From: JANXQG01 sp037147235
GTDB lineage: Bacteria; Planctomycetota; Planctomycetia; Pirellulales; Thermoguttaceae
Length of the DNA: 16,514 bases
NCBI GenBank assembly: GCA_037147235.1
Contig: JBAWVO010000136.1
Location: forward strand, 1 to 16,514
Direction of reading: 5' to 3'
The stretch's first letter is position 1; each line of letters opens with the position of its first letter. The notes below the pieces were generated by a model that did no database searches, was not told the DNA's origin, and was given only the letters and a program-made list of their open reading frames with translations. A program made the translations under genes and the position numbers. This document shows, in pieces, positions 6,566 through 14,086 of the stretch.

Positions 6566-6627
6566 CCTTCGTCGTGCTGGCCCTTTCCCTGGCCGGCTTG
6601 GTCGCGGTAAGATTGATTGTCGCCTGA
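6566..6627 (+). pseudogene. Relic of a TauE-type permease 3' end
   Basis: This segment encodes SFVVLALSLAGLVAVRLIVA and a TGA stop. It aligns with the C-terminus of the intact permease (PFDVLALSLAGMAAIRLIVA, stop). DNA identity to 2248-2309 is 53/62, with an unbroken run of 25 identical bases in the middle. Residues upstream in the same frame do not resemble the permease, so only the last 20 codons survive. It ends 27 nt before the amino acid permease start. Confidence 0.7.
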
Positions 6628-6654
6628 CCCGCTCCTGTTGCCGATCTTCTTTCC

Positions 6655-8112
6655 ATGACGCTGCTACGCCGCCTCTTTCGGATCAAACGGATCAGCTCGG
6701 AACTGCCTCCCGGGGAGCATCCGCTGAAGCGAGTGCTCGGCCCCGTGGATCTTATCCTACTGGGGATCGGGGGGATCGTGGGCGCGGGAATCTTCGCCTT
6801 AGTGGGAACGGCTGCGGCCGGGGATGCAGCCCGGCCAGGAGCCGGCCCTGCCCTGGTTCTCTCCTTCGTGCTGACCGGCATCGCCTGCGGCTTTACGGCT
6901 CTCTGCTACGCAGAGTTCGCCTCCTTGGTTCCCATTTCCGGCAGTGCCTACACCTATGCCTACGTCACCCTGGGCGAGATCGTCGCCTGGATCATCGGCT
7001 GGGATCTGGTGCTGGAGTACGCCGTTGGCAATGTAGCGGTGGCCGTCTCCTGGTCGGGGTATTTTTGTGAGTTCCTCCGCGGCTTCGGCCTGGAGTTCCC
7101 CCGTTGGCTGGCAACGGATCTACGGACCGCCCTGGCCACTCCCGAGATCCTCAATGCCGCGCCACGGGTGCTGGGAGTGCCACTCGTGTTCAATCTCCCC
7201 GCGGTCTTCATTGTTACCGTCCTGACCGTACTCTTGGTCGTAGGCATCAAGGAGAGTGCCTGGCTCAACGCCGTGATGGTCGGTATCAAGCTCTTGGTGT
7301 TGGGCTTCTTCGTGGTGGTCGGCATATATTACATCAAACCGGAGAACTGGCAGCCCTTCGCGCCCAACGGCTGGGCAGGTATTCAGGCGGGGGCGGCTGT
7401 CGTGTTCTTCGCCTTCATCGGGTTCGATGCCGTCTCTACGGCTGCCGAGGAGTGCCGCAATCCCCGCCGCGACCTGCCCATCGGCATCCTCGGTTCGCTC
7501 GCCGTCTGCACCCTTATTTATGTGGTCGTGGCGGTCGTGCTGACCGGAATGGTCCCCTGGCAGGAACTCAATACGGCCGAGCCGCTTTCCGTGGCCATGC
7601 GGGTCGTCAACCAGAACTGGGCGGCGGGCATCGTGGCCTTCGGTTCCTTGGTGGCGCATACCGCGGTGCTGTTGGTCTTCCAGATGGGCCAGCCGCGGGT
7701 TCTCTTCTCCATGGCTCGCGATGGCCTGCTGCCACCGGCGTTGGCCAAGACCCATCCGCGATTCAAGACGCCCTACCTGGCCACGATCCTCACGGGCCTG
7801 TTTGTCGGTATCGGATCGGCGGTGGCGAGTTTGGAGGAGATGGCCGATCTGTGTAACATCGGTACGCTGTCGGCGTTCTTGATCGTCTCCGCCGGGGTGC
7901 TCGTTTTGCGGCAGCGGGAACCCGATCAGAGGCGAGGATTCAGGACGCCCTGGGTACCCTGGGTGCCGCTCTTGGGCATCCTGGCCTGCCTCTGGCTGAT
8001 GTTCGGGTTGCCCTGGACGGCCTGGATCAGGTTTGGGGTCTGGCTGGCCGCAGGCATCGTCTTCTTTGCCCTCTACGGCTACCGCCACAGCCGGCTCGCA
8101 CGGGATGTCTGA
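6655..8112 (+). CDS. APC-family amino acid permease (CAT-like)
   Basis: This is an inner-membrane amino acid transporter of 485 residues, the usual length for the cationic amino acid transporter-like branch of the APC superfamily. The first-helix signature GIGGIVGAGIFALVG (about residues 38-52) supplies the unwound substrate-binding segment. LCYAEFASLVPISGSAYTYAYVTLGE in helix 3 is characteristic of the family, as are FFAFIGFDAVSTAAEE and NPRRDLPIGI. At least twelve hydrophobic helices follow a short basic N-terminus, and the protein ends in a short basic tail. The substrate cannot be decided from sequence. Start ATG 6655 precedes MTLLRRLFRIKR, but its ribosome binding site is weak. Upstream sequence contains the TauE-type relic and no clear promoter. 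It is probably transcribed alone, since a promoter-like element follows its stop. Confidence 0.88.
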   Translation: MTLLRRLFRIKRISSELPPGEHPLKRVLGPVDLILLGIGGIVGAGIFALVGTAAAGDAARPGAGPALVLSFVLTGIACGFTALCYAEFASLVPISGSAYTYAYVTLGEIVAWIIGWDLVLEYAVGNVAVAVSWSGYFCEFLRGFGLEFPRWLATDLRTALATPEILNAAPRVLGVPLVFNLPAVFIVTVLTVLLVVGIKESAWLNAVMVGIKLLVLGFFVVVGIYYIKPENWQPFAPNGWAGIQAGAAVVFFAFIGFDAVSTAAEECRNPRRDLPIGILGSLAVCTLIYVVVAVVLTGMVPWQELNTAEPLSVAMRVVNQNWAAGIVAFGSLVAHTAVLLVFQMGQPRVLFSMARDGLLPPALAKTHPRFKTPYLATILTGLFVGIGSAVASLEEMADLCNIGTLSAFLIVSAGVLVLRQREPDQRRGFRTPWVPWVPLLGILACLWLMFGLPWTAWIRFGVWLAAGIVFFALYGYRHSRLARDV

Positions 8113-8144
8113 TGTGGCGGGCTAACAGCAGTTTGCTTGGGCGC

Positions 8145-8164
8145 GCGGGGTGACACCGCCCCGC
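8145..8164. terminator. Possible terminator hairpin after the APC permease
   Basis: GCGGGGTG and CGCCCCGC can pair as an 8-bp stem with one G-T wobble around an ACAC loop. There is no T-run after it, and it overlaps the -35 element of the next promoter candidate. It may therefore be a regulatory fold or chance in GC-rich DNA. Confidence 0.25.
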
Positions 8165-8178
8165 AGCCAGTGTAAGAT
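8150..8178 (+). promoter_or_regulatory. Candidate sigma70-like promoter (GTGACA-N17-TAAGAT)
   Basis: GTGACA (8150-8155) and TAAGAT (8173-8178) are separated by 17 nt, with the same -35 hexamer as the promoter candidate at 2405. The predicted transcription start falls at about 8185, on top of the first ATG of the SGNH gene. That favours translation from ATG 8227. Confidence 0.45.
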
Positions 8179-8226
8179 GATGGCATGAAATCACTTTTCA
8201 TCTCACCGAATGCCCAAAGGCTCTTC

Positions 8227-8976
8227 ATGCCGACGCTACCGCTGGGCCTTGCCCTGGTGGCGGTGGTGGTGCTTGGCACGATGGCGGTACGGGCGGCGGA
8301 ACTGCCCATCAAGGACGGGCAGAAGATTGCCTTCATGGGCGATTCAATCACTGAAGCGGGCGCGGGCGCCCCCACGGGCTACGTGAATCTAGTGATCCGT
8401 GGACTGGAGGCGAATGGCATCAAGGCCACAGCTATTCCTGCTGGCATGAGCGGTCACCGTGCAACACAGATGTTCAGGCGGTTGGATCGTGATGTGTTGA
8501 GCAAGAAAGCGGACTGGATGACCCTGAGCTGCGGCGTGAATGACATCGGGTTCCGGGACAAGGGTGTGCCGCTGGCTCTGTTCAAGGAGAGCGTCACGAA
8601 GATCATCGACCAGTGCCAGGCGGCCGGCGTCAGGGTGATGATCCTCACCGCGACCATGACCGGCGAAGACCAGCCCAATCCGACAAACCAGAAACTGATT
8701 GCCTATAACGAGATCCTGCGGACGCTGGCAAAGGAGAGGAATTGCCTCCTTGCCGACCTGAACGCTGACATGCAGGCCGCCATTGCGAAAGCCGGCGTTG
8801 AAAAGAAGGGCAGAGTATTGACCAGCGACGGCGTACACATGAATCCGGCGGGAAACCAGATGATGGCGACCGGAGTGCTCAAGGCATTTGGCCTGAGCGC
8901 GGAGCAGATAGAGAAATCGCAGAAGAGCTGGACTGATGCGGCACCAGCGGCGGCCCCAGGCAGTAAAGCGAAATAG
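8227..8976 (+). CDS. Secreted SGNH/GDSL hydrolase
   Basis: This is an exported esterase/lipase-type hydrolase of 249 residues. Family members deacetylate carbohydrates or hydrolyse esters. All four blocks are visible: GDSIT with nucleophile Ser40; Gly73 in GMSGH; GVND with Asn105; and DGVHMN with Asp201 and His204. I chose ATG 8227 because AAAGG lies 6 nt upstream and a clean signal peptide (MPTLPLGLAL to VRAA) then starts at residue 1. ATG 8185 in the same frame adds 14 residues but has no ribosome binding site and coincides with the predicted transcription start. The C-terminus has a short Ala/Pro/Lys tail. The DUF6807 gene starts 37 nt after its stop, so the two are likely co-transcribed. 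A role in removing acyl groups from plant or algal glycans is inference. Confidence 0.85.
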   Translation: MPTLPLGLALVAVVVLGTMAVRAAELPIKDGQKIAFMGDSITEAGAGAPTGYVNLVIRGLEANGIKATAIPAGMSGHRATQMFRRLDRDVLSKKADWMTLSCGVNDIGFRDKGVPLALFKESVTKIIDQCQAAGVRVMILTATMTGEDQPNPTNQKLIAYNEILRTLAKERNCLLADLNADMQAAIAKAGVEKKGRVLTSDGVHMNPAGNQMMATGVLKAFGLSAEQIEKSQKSWTDAAPAAAPGSKAK

Positions 8977-9013
8977 ACCTACATTTGGAATCTTATGAGG
9001 AGTTAAGAAACCT

Positions 9014-9958
9014 GTGCTGACCCCAAAGACTTTTGCAACGCTTGCGGTTCTGTTCTTCGCGGCGGTCGTGTCGGCTCGAGCCGACACCCCTTCTTACCAT
9101 TGGAAGACCGAGAAGGACTCCCTGAGCCTCTTGACAGACGAAAAGATTGTTTACACCTACCATTTCGCTGCGAAGGAAGGTTACCCGTACATCCATCCCA
9201 TAAGCCTGCCCGGCGGGCCGGTGATGTCTGCTTTGGCCCCGGCCGATCATCCATGGCACCGAGGTCTATGGTTCTCTTGGAAGTTCCTCAACGGCGTAAA
9301 CTACTGGGAGTTCGCCCCAAATCATCCAAATCAGCCGGACGGAAAGACCGTCGTGGTCGGCCCCGCCGTTATTCACACCACCGAGACCATGGCCACGGTA
9401 GGTCTACGACTGGAATACTCCAAGGCCCAGGTCGTGCTGGCCGAGGAGCGGACTCTCGTCGCCTCTCGACCCAGGCTCGATGGCAGTTACACCATCGACT
9501 GGACCTCCAGGTTCACGGCCAAGGATAAGGACGTGGTCTTTGAGCGAACGCCACCGAAGCAGGCTTCCTGGGGTGGCTATGGTGGGCTGGGGTTCCGGGC
9601 ATCCAAGACAATGCGTGACTTTCGGGCCATCGACAGCGAGGGCCGGGTCGGCAGGACCCAGGCTCATGGTAAGCAAGCTCGGTGGATGGACTTCGGGGGA
9701 GTTTTCGGCGAGCAGAACGGAAAGACGACTACGGCGGGCATAACGATCTTCGATCACCCGGCCAATCCCCGTCACCCCGTGTCCTGGTATCTCTCGGACG
9801 ACGCGGGCCTGCCCTACTTCGGACCAGCCCTGCTGTTTGCCCAGCCGATGACGCTCAAGCTCGGGGATTCGTTCACGATCAAGTACCGAATCCTCATTCA
9901 TCCAGGGCTAGGTGACAAAGCAGCCTTGGAAAAAGAGTATCAGGCGTTTGCGAAGTGA
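9014..9958 (+). CDS. Secreted DUF6807 (PmoA-like) protein
   Basis: This is a 314-residue exported protein of the DUF6807 family, often labelled 'PmoA family' in databases although it has no shown link to methane monooxygenase. Such genes are common in planctomycetes and Bacteroidota near sugar-processing loci; the activity is not established. The signal peptide covers about residues 1-23 (MLTPKTFATLAVLFFAAVVSA). The family signature is clear: YPYIHPISLPGG, then ADHPWHRGLWFSWKF at about 78-91 and YWEF at about 97-100. Later FDHPANPRHPVSWY and the closing FTIKYRILIHPG also fit. The conserved His and Trp residues in HPWHRG are plausible functional residues. The start is GTG 9014, preceded by GAGGAG at 8997-9002 with an 11-nt gap. 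It sits downstream of, and probably in an operon with, the SGNH hydrolase. Confidence 0.82.
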   Translation: MLTPKTFATLAVLFFAAVVSARADTPSYHWKTEKDSLSLLTDEKIVYTYHFAAKEGYPYIHPISLPGGPVMSALAPADHPWHRGLWFSWKFLNGVNYWEFAPNHPNQPDGKTVVVGPAVIHTTETMATVGLRLEYSKAQVVLAEERTLVASRPRLDGSYTIDWTSRFTAKDKDVVFERTPPKQASWGGYGGLGFRASKTMRDFRAIDSEGRVGRTQAHGKQARWMDFGGVFGEQNGKTTTAGITIFDHPANPRHPVSWYLSDDAGLPYFGPALLFAQPMTLKLGDSFTIKYRILIHPGLGDKAALEKEYQAFAK

Positions 9959-10045
9959 TCGCAGGTTGTGGGGTAAGCGTGAACCACTGCCATCGTCTGG
10001 TATGTGGACGGGTGGGATAAGAAAGGCCACTGTCTCCCGACCGCG

Positions 10046-10077
10046 CGGCCGGTCAATTTGCTCGCGTCTACCGGCCG
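10046..10077. repeat. Intergenic inverted repeat
   Basis: CGGCCGGT (10046-10053) and ACCGGCCG (10070-10077) form a perfect 8-bp stem around a 16-nt loop in the gap between the DUF6807 and Sir2 genes. It could be a weak terminator (followed by GCTTTAGG) or a regulatory fold. The rest of 9959-10138 shows nothing that I can name. Confidence 0.35.
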
Positions 10078-10138
10078 GCTTTAGGACAGAGGCTCTTTTC
10101 AGCGGAGGCGACAGAGCGTATCGTGGTGGGAGTAACGG

Positions 10139-11005
10139 ATGATGGATCTGGAAGATGCTTGTCAGCAAGCCGCTGAAGCCATCCTCTCCGCCGACGCCCT
10201 CTTGATCGGTGCCGGGGCGGGCATGGGCGTTGACTCCGGTCTGCCCGATTTTCGCGGCCCCGAGGGTTTCTGGCGGGCCTACCCAGCCTTCCGCGGCCAG
10301 CGGTTCGAGGAAATCTCCAACCCCGTCTGGTTCCGACGAGATCCAGAGCAGGCTTGGGGTTTCTTTGGCCACCGCCTCAATCTCTACCGGGCTACGGCCC
10401 CCCACGCCGGTTTCGACATCCTTCGCCGCTGGGGCGAGAGCCGTCCGCTGGGCTATTTCGTCTTCACCAGCAACGTCGATGGACATTTCCATCGAGCCGG
10501 TTTCTCGCCCGAGCGCATCCTGGAGTGCCACGGCTCAATCAACTTCCTCCAGTGCGTGGATGGTTGCACGGACGCGATCTGGTCGGCGGAAGACACCACT
10601 ATCCTGGTCGATAAGGATACGATCCGTGCCCGGCCACTGCTGCCGCAGTGCGTCCGTTGTGGGCGGTTGGCGCGACCCAACATACTTATGTTTGGTGATG
10701 GGGGCTGGATTCCAAACCGCTCCAACGAACAAGAGCAGCGTTATGGTGACTGGCTGGAACAGATTGCTGGCAAGCGACTGGCAGTTATCGAGTTCGGAGC
10801 CGGTACGGGCGTACCCACGGTACGCTGGGAATGTGAGCATCAAACCGGGCAGCATATCCGCGTGAACCCACGGGACACTGCGGCACCGCCGGGCAGCATC
10901 GTTTTGCCCGTGGGCGCATTGCAGGCGATTCGTGCGTTGGATAGGATGATTGCGAGTGGGGCTGAAGGCACTAGCCCTGCCGGAAGTGTGCAACCCGATC
11001 CCTGA
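10139..11005 (+). CDS. Sir2-family NAD-dependent protein deacylase
   Basis: This is a 288-residue cytoplasmic sirtuin, a family that removes acyl groups from lysine using NAD, or in some bacterial branches transfers ADP-ribose. The NAD-binding motif GAGAGMGVDSGLPDFRG lies at residues 24-40. TSNVDGHFHRAG (110-121) replaces the common TQNIDGLHxRAG but keeps Asn112 and Asp114. The catalytic His is 131 in ECHGS. Four Cys residues suited to zinc are present (139, 143, 171, 174), the first pair spaced CxxxC rather than the usual CxxC. RPNILMFGD follows. These changes suggest a divergent branch rather than a classical CobB. GGGAG precedes ATG 10139 by 6-7 nt; a second ATG follows directly. It lies between secreted-protein genes but has no signal peptide. 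Confidence 0.85.
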   Translation: MMDLEDACQQAAEAILSADALLIGAGAGMGVDSGLPDFRGPEGFWRAYPAFRGQRFEEISNPVWFRRDPEQAWGFFGHRLNLYRATAPHAGFDILRRWGESRPLGYFVFTSNVDGHFHRAGFSPERILECHGSINFLQCVDGCTDAIWSAEDTTILVDKDTIRARPLLPQCVRCGRLARPNILMFGDGGWIPNRSNEQEQRYGDWLEQIAGKRLAVIEFGAGTGVPTVRWECEHQTGQHIRVNPRDTAAPPGSIVLPVGALQAIRALDRMIASGAEGTSPAGSVQPDP

Positions 11006-11016
11006 GGAGTAGAGAA

Positions 11017-11376
11017 ATGGACGCCCCGGAAGCTGTTCGCACATATCCCTTCTTCCTGCCTCACCTTCACACCTATCGGGATTCTCGCCATGCTCTTCTA
11101 CGGTCACCGCATTGTCATCTTGTCTGTTCTAATGGTCGTCGGTGCTGGTGCCGTGGAGATTCCCTATGGCGTGGTCCGGCAACCGTGGGACATCCATCTT
11201 GGCCATCACCGGGCGTGGATTCACGTAGTGCAGCCGGCCGACGCCGTGCGTGTGTCACTTCCCTGGCGACGGCGCGACAACGATGCTGGCAGCAAGAACG
11301 TCATCATTGTCGATGTGGCCACCGGCGAGCGCATCCGCAACATCGCCCGCATCGAGGTCACCCGCGAGTATGGTGA
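11017..11376 (+). CDS. Doubtful small ORF, possible leader of the GH123-like gene
   Basis: ATG 11017 has a strong ribosome binding site (GAGGAG, about 9 nt upstream), right after the Sir2 stop. It opens a 119-codon frame that overlaps the large secreted-protein gene in another frame. Only the first 24 codons or so precede the large gene's start. The product (MDAPEAVRTYPFFLPHLHTY, then Cys/Arg/Ser-rich) resembles no family and looks like shadow sequence after 11090. The ribosome binding site is better than that of the large gene, so coupled or leader translation is possible. Confidence 0.2.
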   Translation: MDAPEAVRTYPFFLPHLHTYRDSRHALLRSPHCHLVCSNGRRCWCRGDSLWRGPATVGHPSWPSPGVDSRSAAGRRRACVTSLATARQRCWQQERHHCRCGHRRAHPQHRPHRGHPRVW

Positions 11377-14086
11377 CTTGGTCTTTCAGCCGAAAACCGC
11401 ACCGGGGGAATACTACGTGTACTACCTGCCATACGTGGTGCAGATGAACTATGGCGGGTATGGGGGCGGCTACTTGCCCGTGGAGAACACCGCTGACGCC
11501 CAATGGATCAAGAGGCACAATTTGACGTTGGCCGAACTCGGCCAGGGCAAGTGGCGCAACCTGCCGGAGGCGTCGGTGTTGGAGTTCCAGGCAAGGACTG
11601 CTTTCGACAGTTTCTATCCGATGGAAGTGGTGGCGACGAAGCGGGAAGTCGCGAGATTCCTTGCTGTTCATCAGGCCGAGCCCTATTTGCTCTTTGTGGA
11701 AGATCGCCGCTACCCAATTCGGATGAGCGAGGACTTGCCGAAGCGTTGGATTGACAGCAGTTCGGGAAAAGCGTTTTCCGGTGAGGTCCAGCGGAACGAG
11801 TTCTACGCCTTGCAGATCGGCGTGTATGCGTCGAAGCAGACGTTGGAAGACTTGACGGTGGCGTTTAGCGATCTGCGCCCTGAGAAGGCCGGCAAGCCGA
11901 TTCCGGCGACGGCGTTGCGATGTTTCAATCTGGGCGGGACCGACACCAACGGCCAGCACTTCCGCAAGGCGGTGAGCGTAGCCCAGGGCAAGATCCAGCC
12001 GCTGTGGATTGGCGTGGACGTTGCGGGCGATACAGAACCGGCTTTGTACCGAGGGACGATCACGATCCACCCAAGAAACGCCCCGCCCGCCGAGGTGGCC
12101 ATTGCACTGACGATCCGGTCGGAGGCGCTAGCTGATCGCGGGGATAGCGAACCGTGGCGCCATTCGCGGTTGCGCTGGCTGGACTCGACGATCGCTATCG
12201 ACGACGAGGTGGTGGCACCGTACACACCGCTGGTGGTCGATGGCCGCACGATTCGTTGCCTGAACCGAGAGGTTCGCTTTGGCGACGACGGGTTGCCGGC
12301 GCGCATCCTCAGCGGCGCGCAAGAGATTCTCGCCCAGCCCATGCGTTTCATCATCGAGGCCGACTCCGGCCCCCTTCGACTGGCCGGCGGCGTGCCGAAG
12401 ATTTCCAAGCAAACGCCGGGCACGGTGGTCTGGGATTCGCAAGCCGCCGGCGGGCCGGTCTCGCTCAACTGCCGCGCAAGGATGGAGTTCGACGGGCATC
12501 TCCAATACGAACTGACTCTCAAAGCGAACCAACCGGTTCATCTTAAGGACAGCCGCCTGGAGTTGCCGTTTGAGCGCGAGGCGGCCGCGTACATGATGGG
12601 CATGGGGCGTCCGGGCGGGTCTCGCCCCCAGGAGTACACCTGGAAATGGGCCGGCCCGCAGGATAGTTTCTGGATCGGCAATGTCCACGCCGGTTTGCAC
12701 TGTAAGCTGCGCGGGGCGACCTATTGTGGTCCGCTGCTGAATCTCTACCATCCCGCCCCGCCGCCGAGTTGGCACAATGGGGGCAAGGGCGGTTGCACGG
12801 TGAGCGAGATGAATGGCTCGCCGGTCCTGGTCCGCGCCTACGGCGGCGAGCGCACGCTCGCGGCGGGCGAGTCGATCGTCTTTGAGTTCGCGTTGCTGAT
12901 CACGCCGGTCAAGCATTTAGACACGGCCCGCCACTTCCGCGAGCGGTACTACCACCACTTCCCGCCGCCGGCGCCCGACGAGCTAACCGCCTCCAAGGTC
13001 AACGTGATCAACGTCCACCACGCTAACGAGGTGAACCCCTACATCAATTATCCGTTCGCCGCCGTGCCGCAGATGTCGGCGTTTGTGAAGACATGGCAGG
13101 AGCGCGGAATGAAGGTCAAGATTTATTACACGCTCCGGGAGCTGTCGAACTACGTGACGGAGTTGTGGGCGTTGCGAAGTCTAGGAACGGAAGTCTTGGC
13201 TGGCGGCGGCGGGGGCGGCTTCCCGTGGCTCCGTGAACACCTGGCGGCCAACTACACGCCACAGTGGTTCCAGCCTTACCCCGATGGCACGGCCGACGCC
13301 GCCATCCTCAACAGCGGCGAGTCGCGCTGGTACAACTACTACATTGAGGGTTTGGCTTGGCTGGCCCAGAACGTCCATATTGACGGCCTGTACCTCGACG
13401 ACGTCAGTTACGACCGCCGCATCCTCAAACGCATGCGGAAGGTGTTGGATCGCAATCGGCCGGGCAGCATGATCGACCTGCACTCGAACACGGCCTTCTC
13501 CATCGGTCCCGCTAACCAGTATGCCGAGTTCTTTCCCTACGTCGATCGCCTCTGGTTCGGCGAGAGCTTCAACTACAATGCCATGTCGCCGGACACCTGG
13601 CTGGTCGAGGTTTCGGGCATACCCTTCGGTCTGATGGGTGACATGCTACAAGGCGGTGGCAATCCCTGGCGCGGCATGGTCTACGGCATGACCAACCGCC
13701 TGCCGTGGGGCACCGCCGGCGTGTCCTGCGACCCGCGGGCGATATGGAAGGTGTGGGACGACTTCGGCATTGCCGAGGCGAAGATGATCGGCTACTGGGA
13801 AAAGAACTGTCCGGTGCGAACGGACAACAGCAACGTACTGGCCACGGCTTACGTGAAGAAGGGCCGGACGCTGGTGTCGATCGCCAGTTGGGTGCCGAAG
13901 CTGGTCGAGTGCCGTTTGGCGATCGACTGGAGGGCATTGGGGCTCGATCCGCAAAAGGCCGTGATCGTTGCGCCGGAAGTGGCTGGTTTTCAGCCGGCCC
14001 GGCGCTGGCAGACGGGCAACGCGATTCCGGTGGCGCCCACCAAAGGCTGGCTGCTGTTGATCGATGAAGCGGAGGGAAAGGATTAG
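11090..14086 (+). CDS. Large secreted GH123-like (DUF6067-type) glycoside hydrolase
   Basis: This is an exported protein of 998 residues with a signal peptide at about 1-22 (VILSVLMVVGAGA, then VEI). Residues 25-260 look like beta-sandwich modules, followed by a DUF6067/GH123 N-terminal-like region. The (beta/alpha)8-type catalytic part runs from about 635 to 910. Its strands carry NVINVHHAN, KVKIYYTLREL, HIDGLYLDDVSYDR (Asp770, Asp771), SMIDLHSN and DRLWFGESFNYN (Glu825). The LYLDD pair and the strand-borne Glu are the best candidates for catalytic acids. The C-terminal 80 residues are a beta-rich domain (TLVSIASWVPKLVECRLAIDW). GH123 enzymes cleave N-acetyl-hexosaminides, but this branch is uncharacterised and the substrate is unknown. 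The start codon has only a weak ribosome binding site. The SGNH and DUF6807 genes nearby suggest a glycan-degrading neighbourhood. Confidence 0.75.
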   Translation: MLFYGHRIVILSVLMVVGAGAVEIPYGVVRQPWDIHLGHHRAWIHVVQPADAVRVSLPWRRRDNDAGSKNVIIVDVATGERIRNIARIEVTREYGDLVFQPKTAPGEYYVYYLPYVVQMNYGGYGGGYLPVENTADAQWIKRHNLTLAELGQGKWRNLPEASVLEFQARTAFDSFYPMEVVATKREVARFLAVHQAEPYLLFVEDRRYPIRMSEDLPKRWIDSSSGKAFSGEVQRNEFYALQIGVYASKQTLEDLTVAFSDLRPEKAGKPIPATALRCFNLGGTDTNGQHFRKAVSVAQGKIQPLWIGVDVAGDTEPALYRGTITIHPRNAPPAEVAIALTIRSEALADRGDSEPWRHSRLRWLDSTIAIDDEVVAPYTPLVVDGRTIRCLNREVRFGDDGLPARILSGAQEILAQPMRFIIEADSGPLRLAGGVPKISKQTPGTVVWDSQAAGGPVSLNCRARMEFDGHLQYELTLKANQPVHLKDSRLELPFEREAAAYMMGMGRPGGSRPQEYTWKWAGPQDSFWIGNVHAGLHCKLRGATYCGPLLNLYHPAPPPSWHNGGKGGCTVSEMNGSPVLVRAYGGERTLAAGESIVFEFALLITPVKHLDTARHFRERYYHHFPPPAPDELTASKVNVINVHHANEVNPYINYPFAAVPQMSAFVKTWQERGMKVKIYYTLRELSNYVTELWALRSLGTEVLAGGGGGGFPWLREHLAANYTPQWFQPYPDGTADAAILNSGESRWYNYYIEGLAWLAQNVHIDGLYLDDVSYDRRILKRMRKVLDRNRPGSMIDLHSNTAFSIGPANQYAEFFPYVDRLWFGESFNYNAMSPDTWLVEVSGIPFGLMGDMLQGGGNPWRGMVYGMTNRLPWGTAGVSCDPRAIWKVWDDFGIAEAKMIGYWEKNCPVRTDNSNVLATAYVKKGRTLVSIASWVPKLVECRLAIDWRALGLDPQKAVIVAPEVAGFQPARRWQTGNAIPVAPTKGWLLLIDEAEGKD

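Noticed and set aside
5325..6654. Insertion sequence or integrated element as the cause of the relics
   Set aside because: No transposase, terminal inverted repeats or target-site duplication could be found around the fragments.
7120..8088. 322-codon minus-strand frame inside the APC permease gene
   Set aside because: It is antisense to a clear transporter, and its Gln/His/Gly/Asp-rich composition is the usual antisense shadow of membrane-protein codons.
12128..12916. 262-codon minus-strand frame inside the GH123-like gene
   Set aside because: Antisense shadow with no family motif; the + strand frame has continuous family features.
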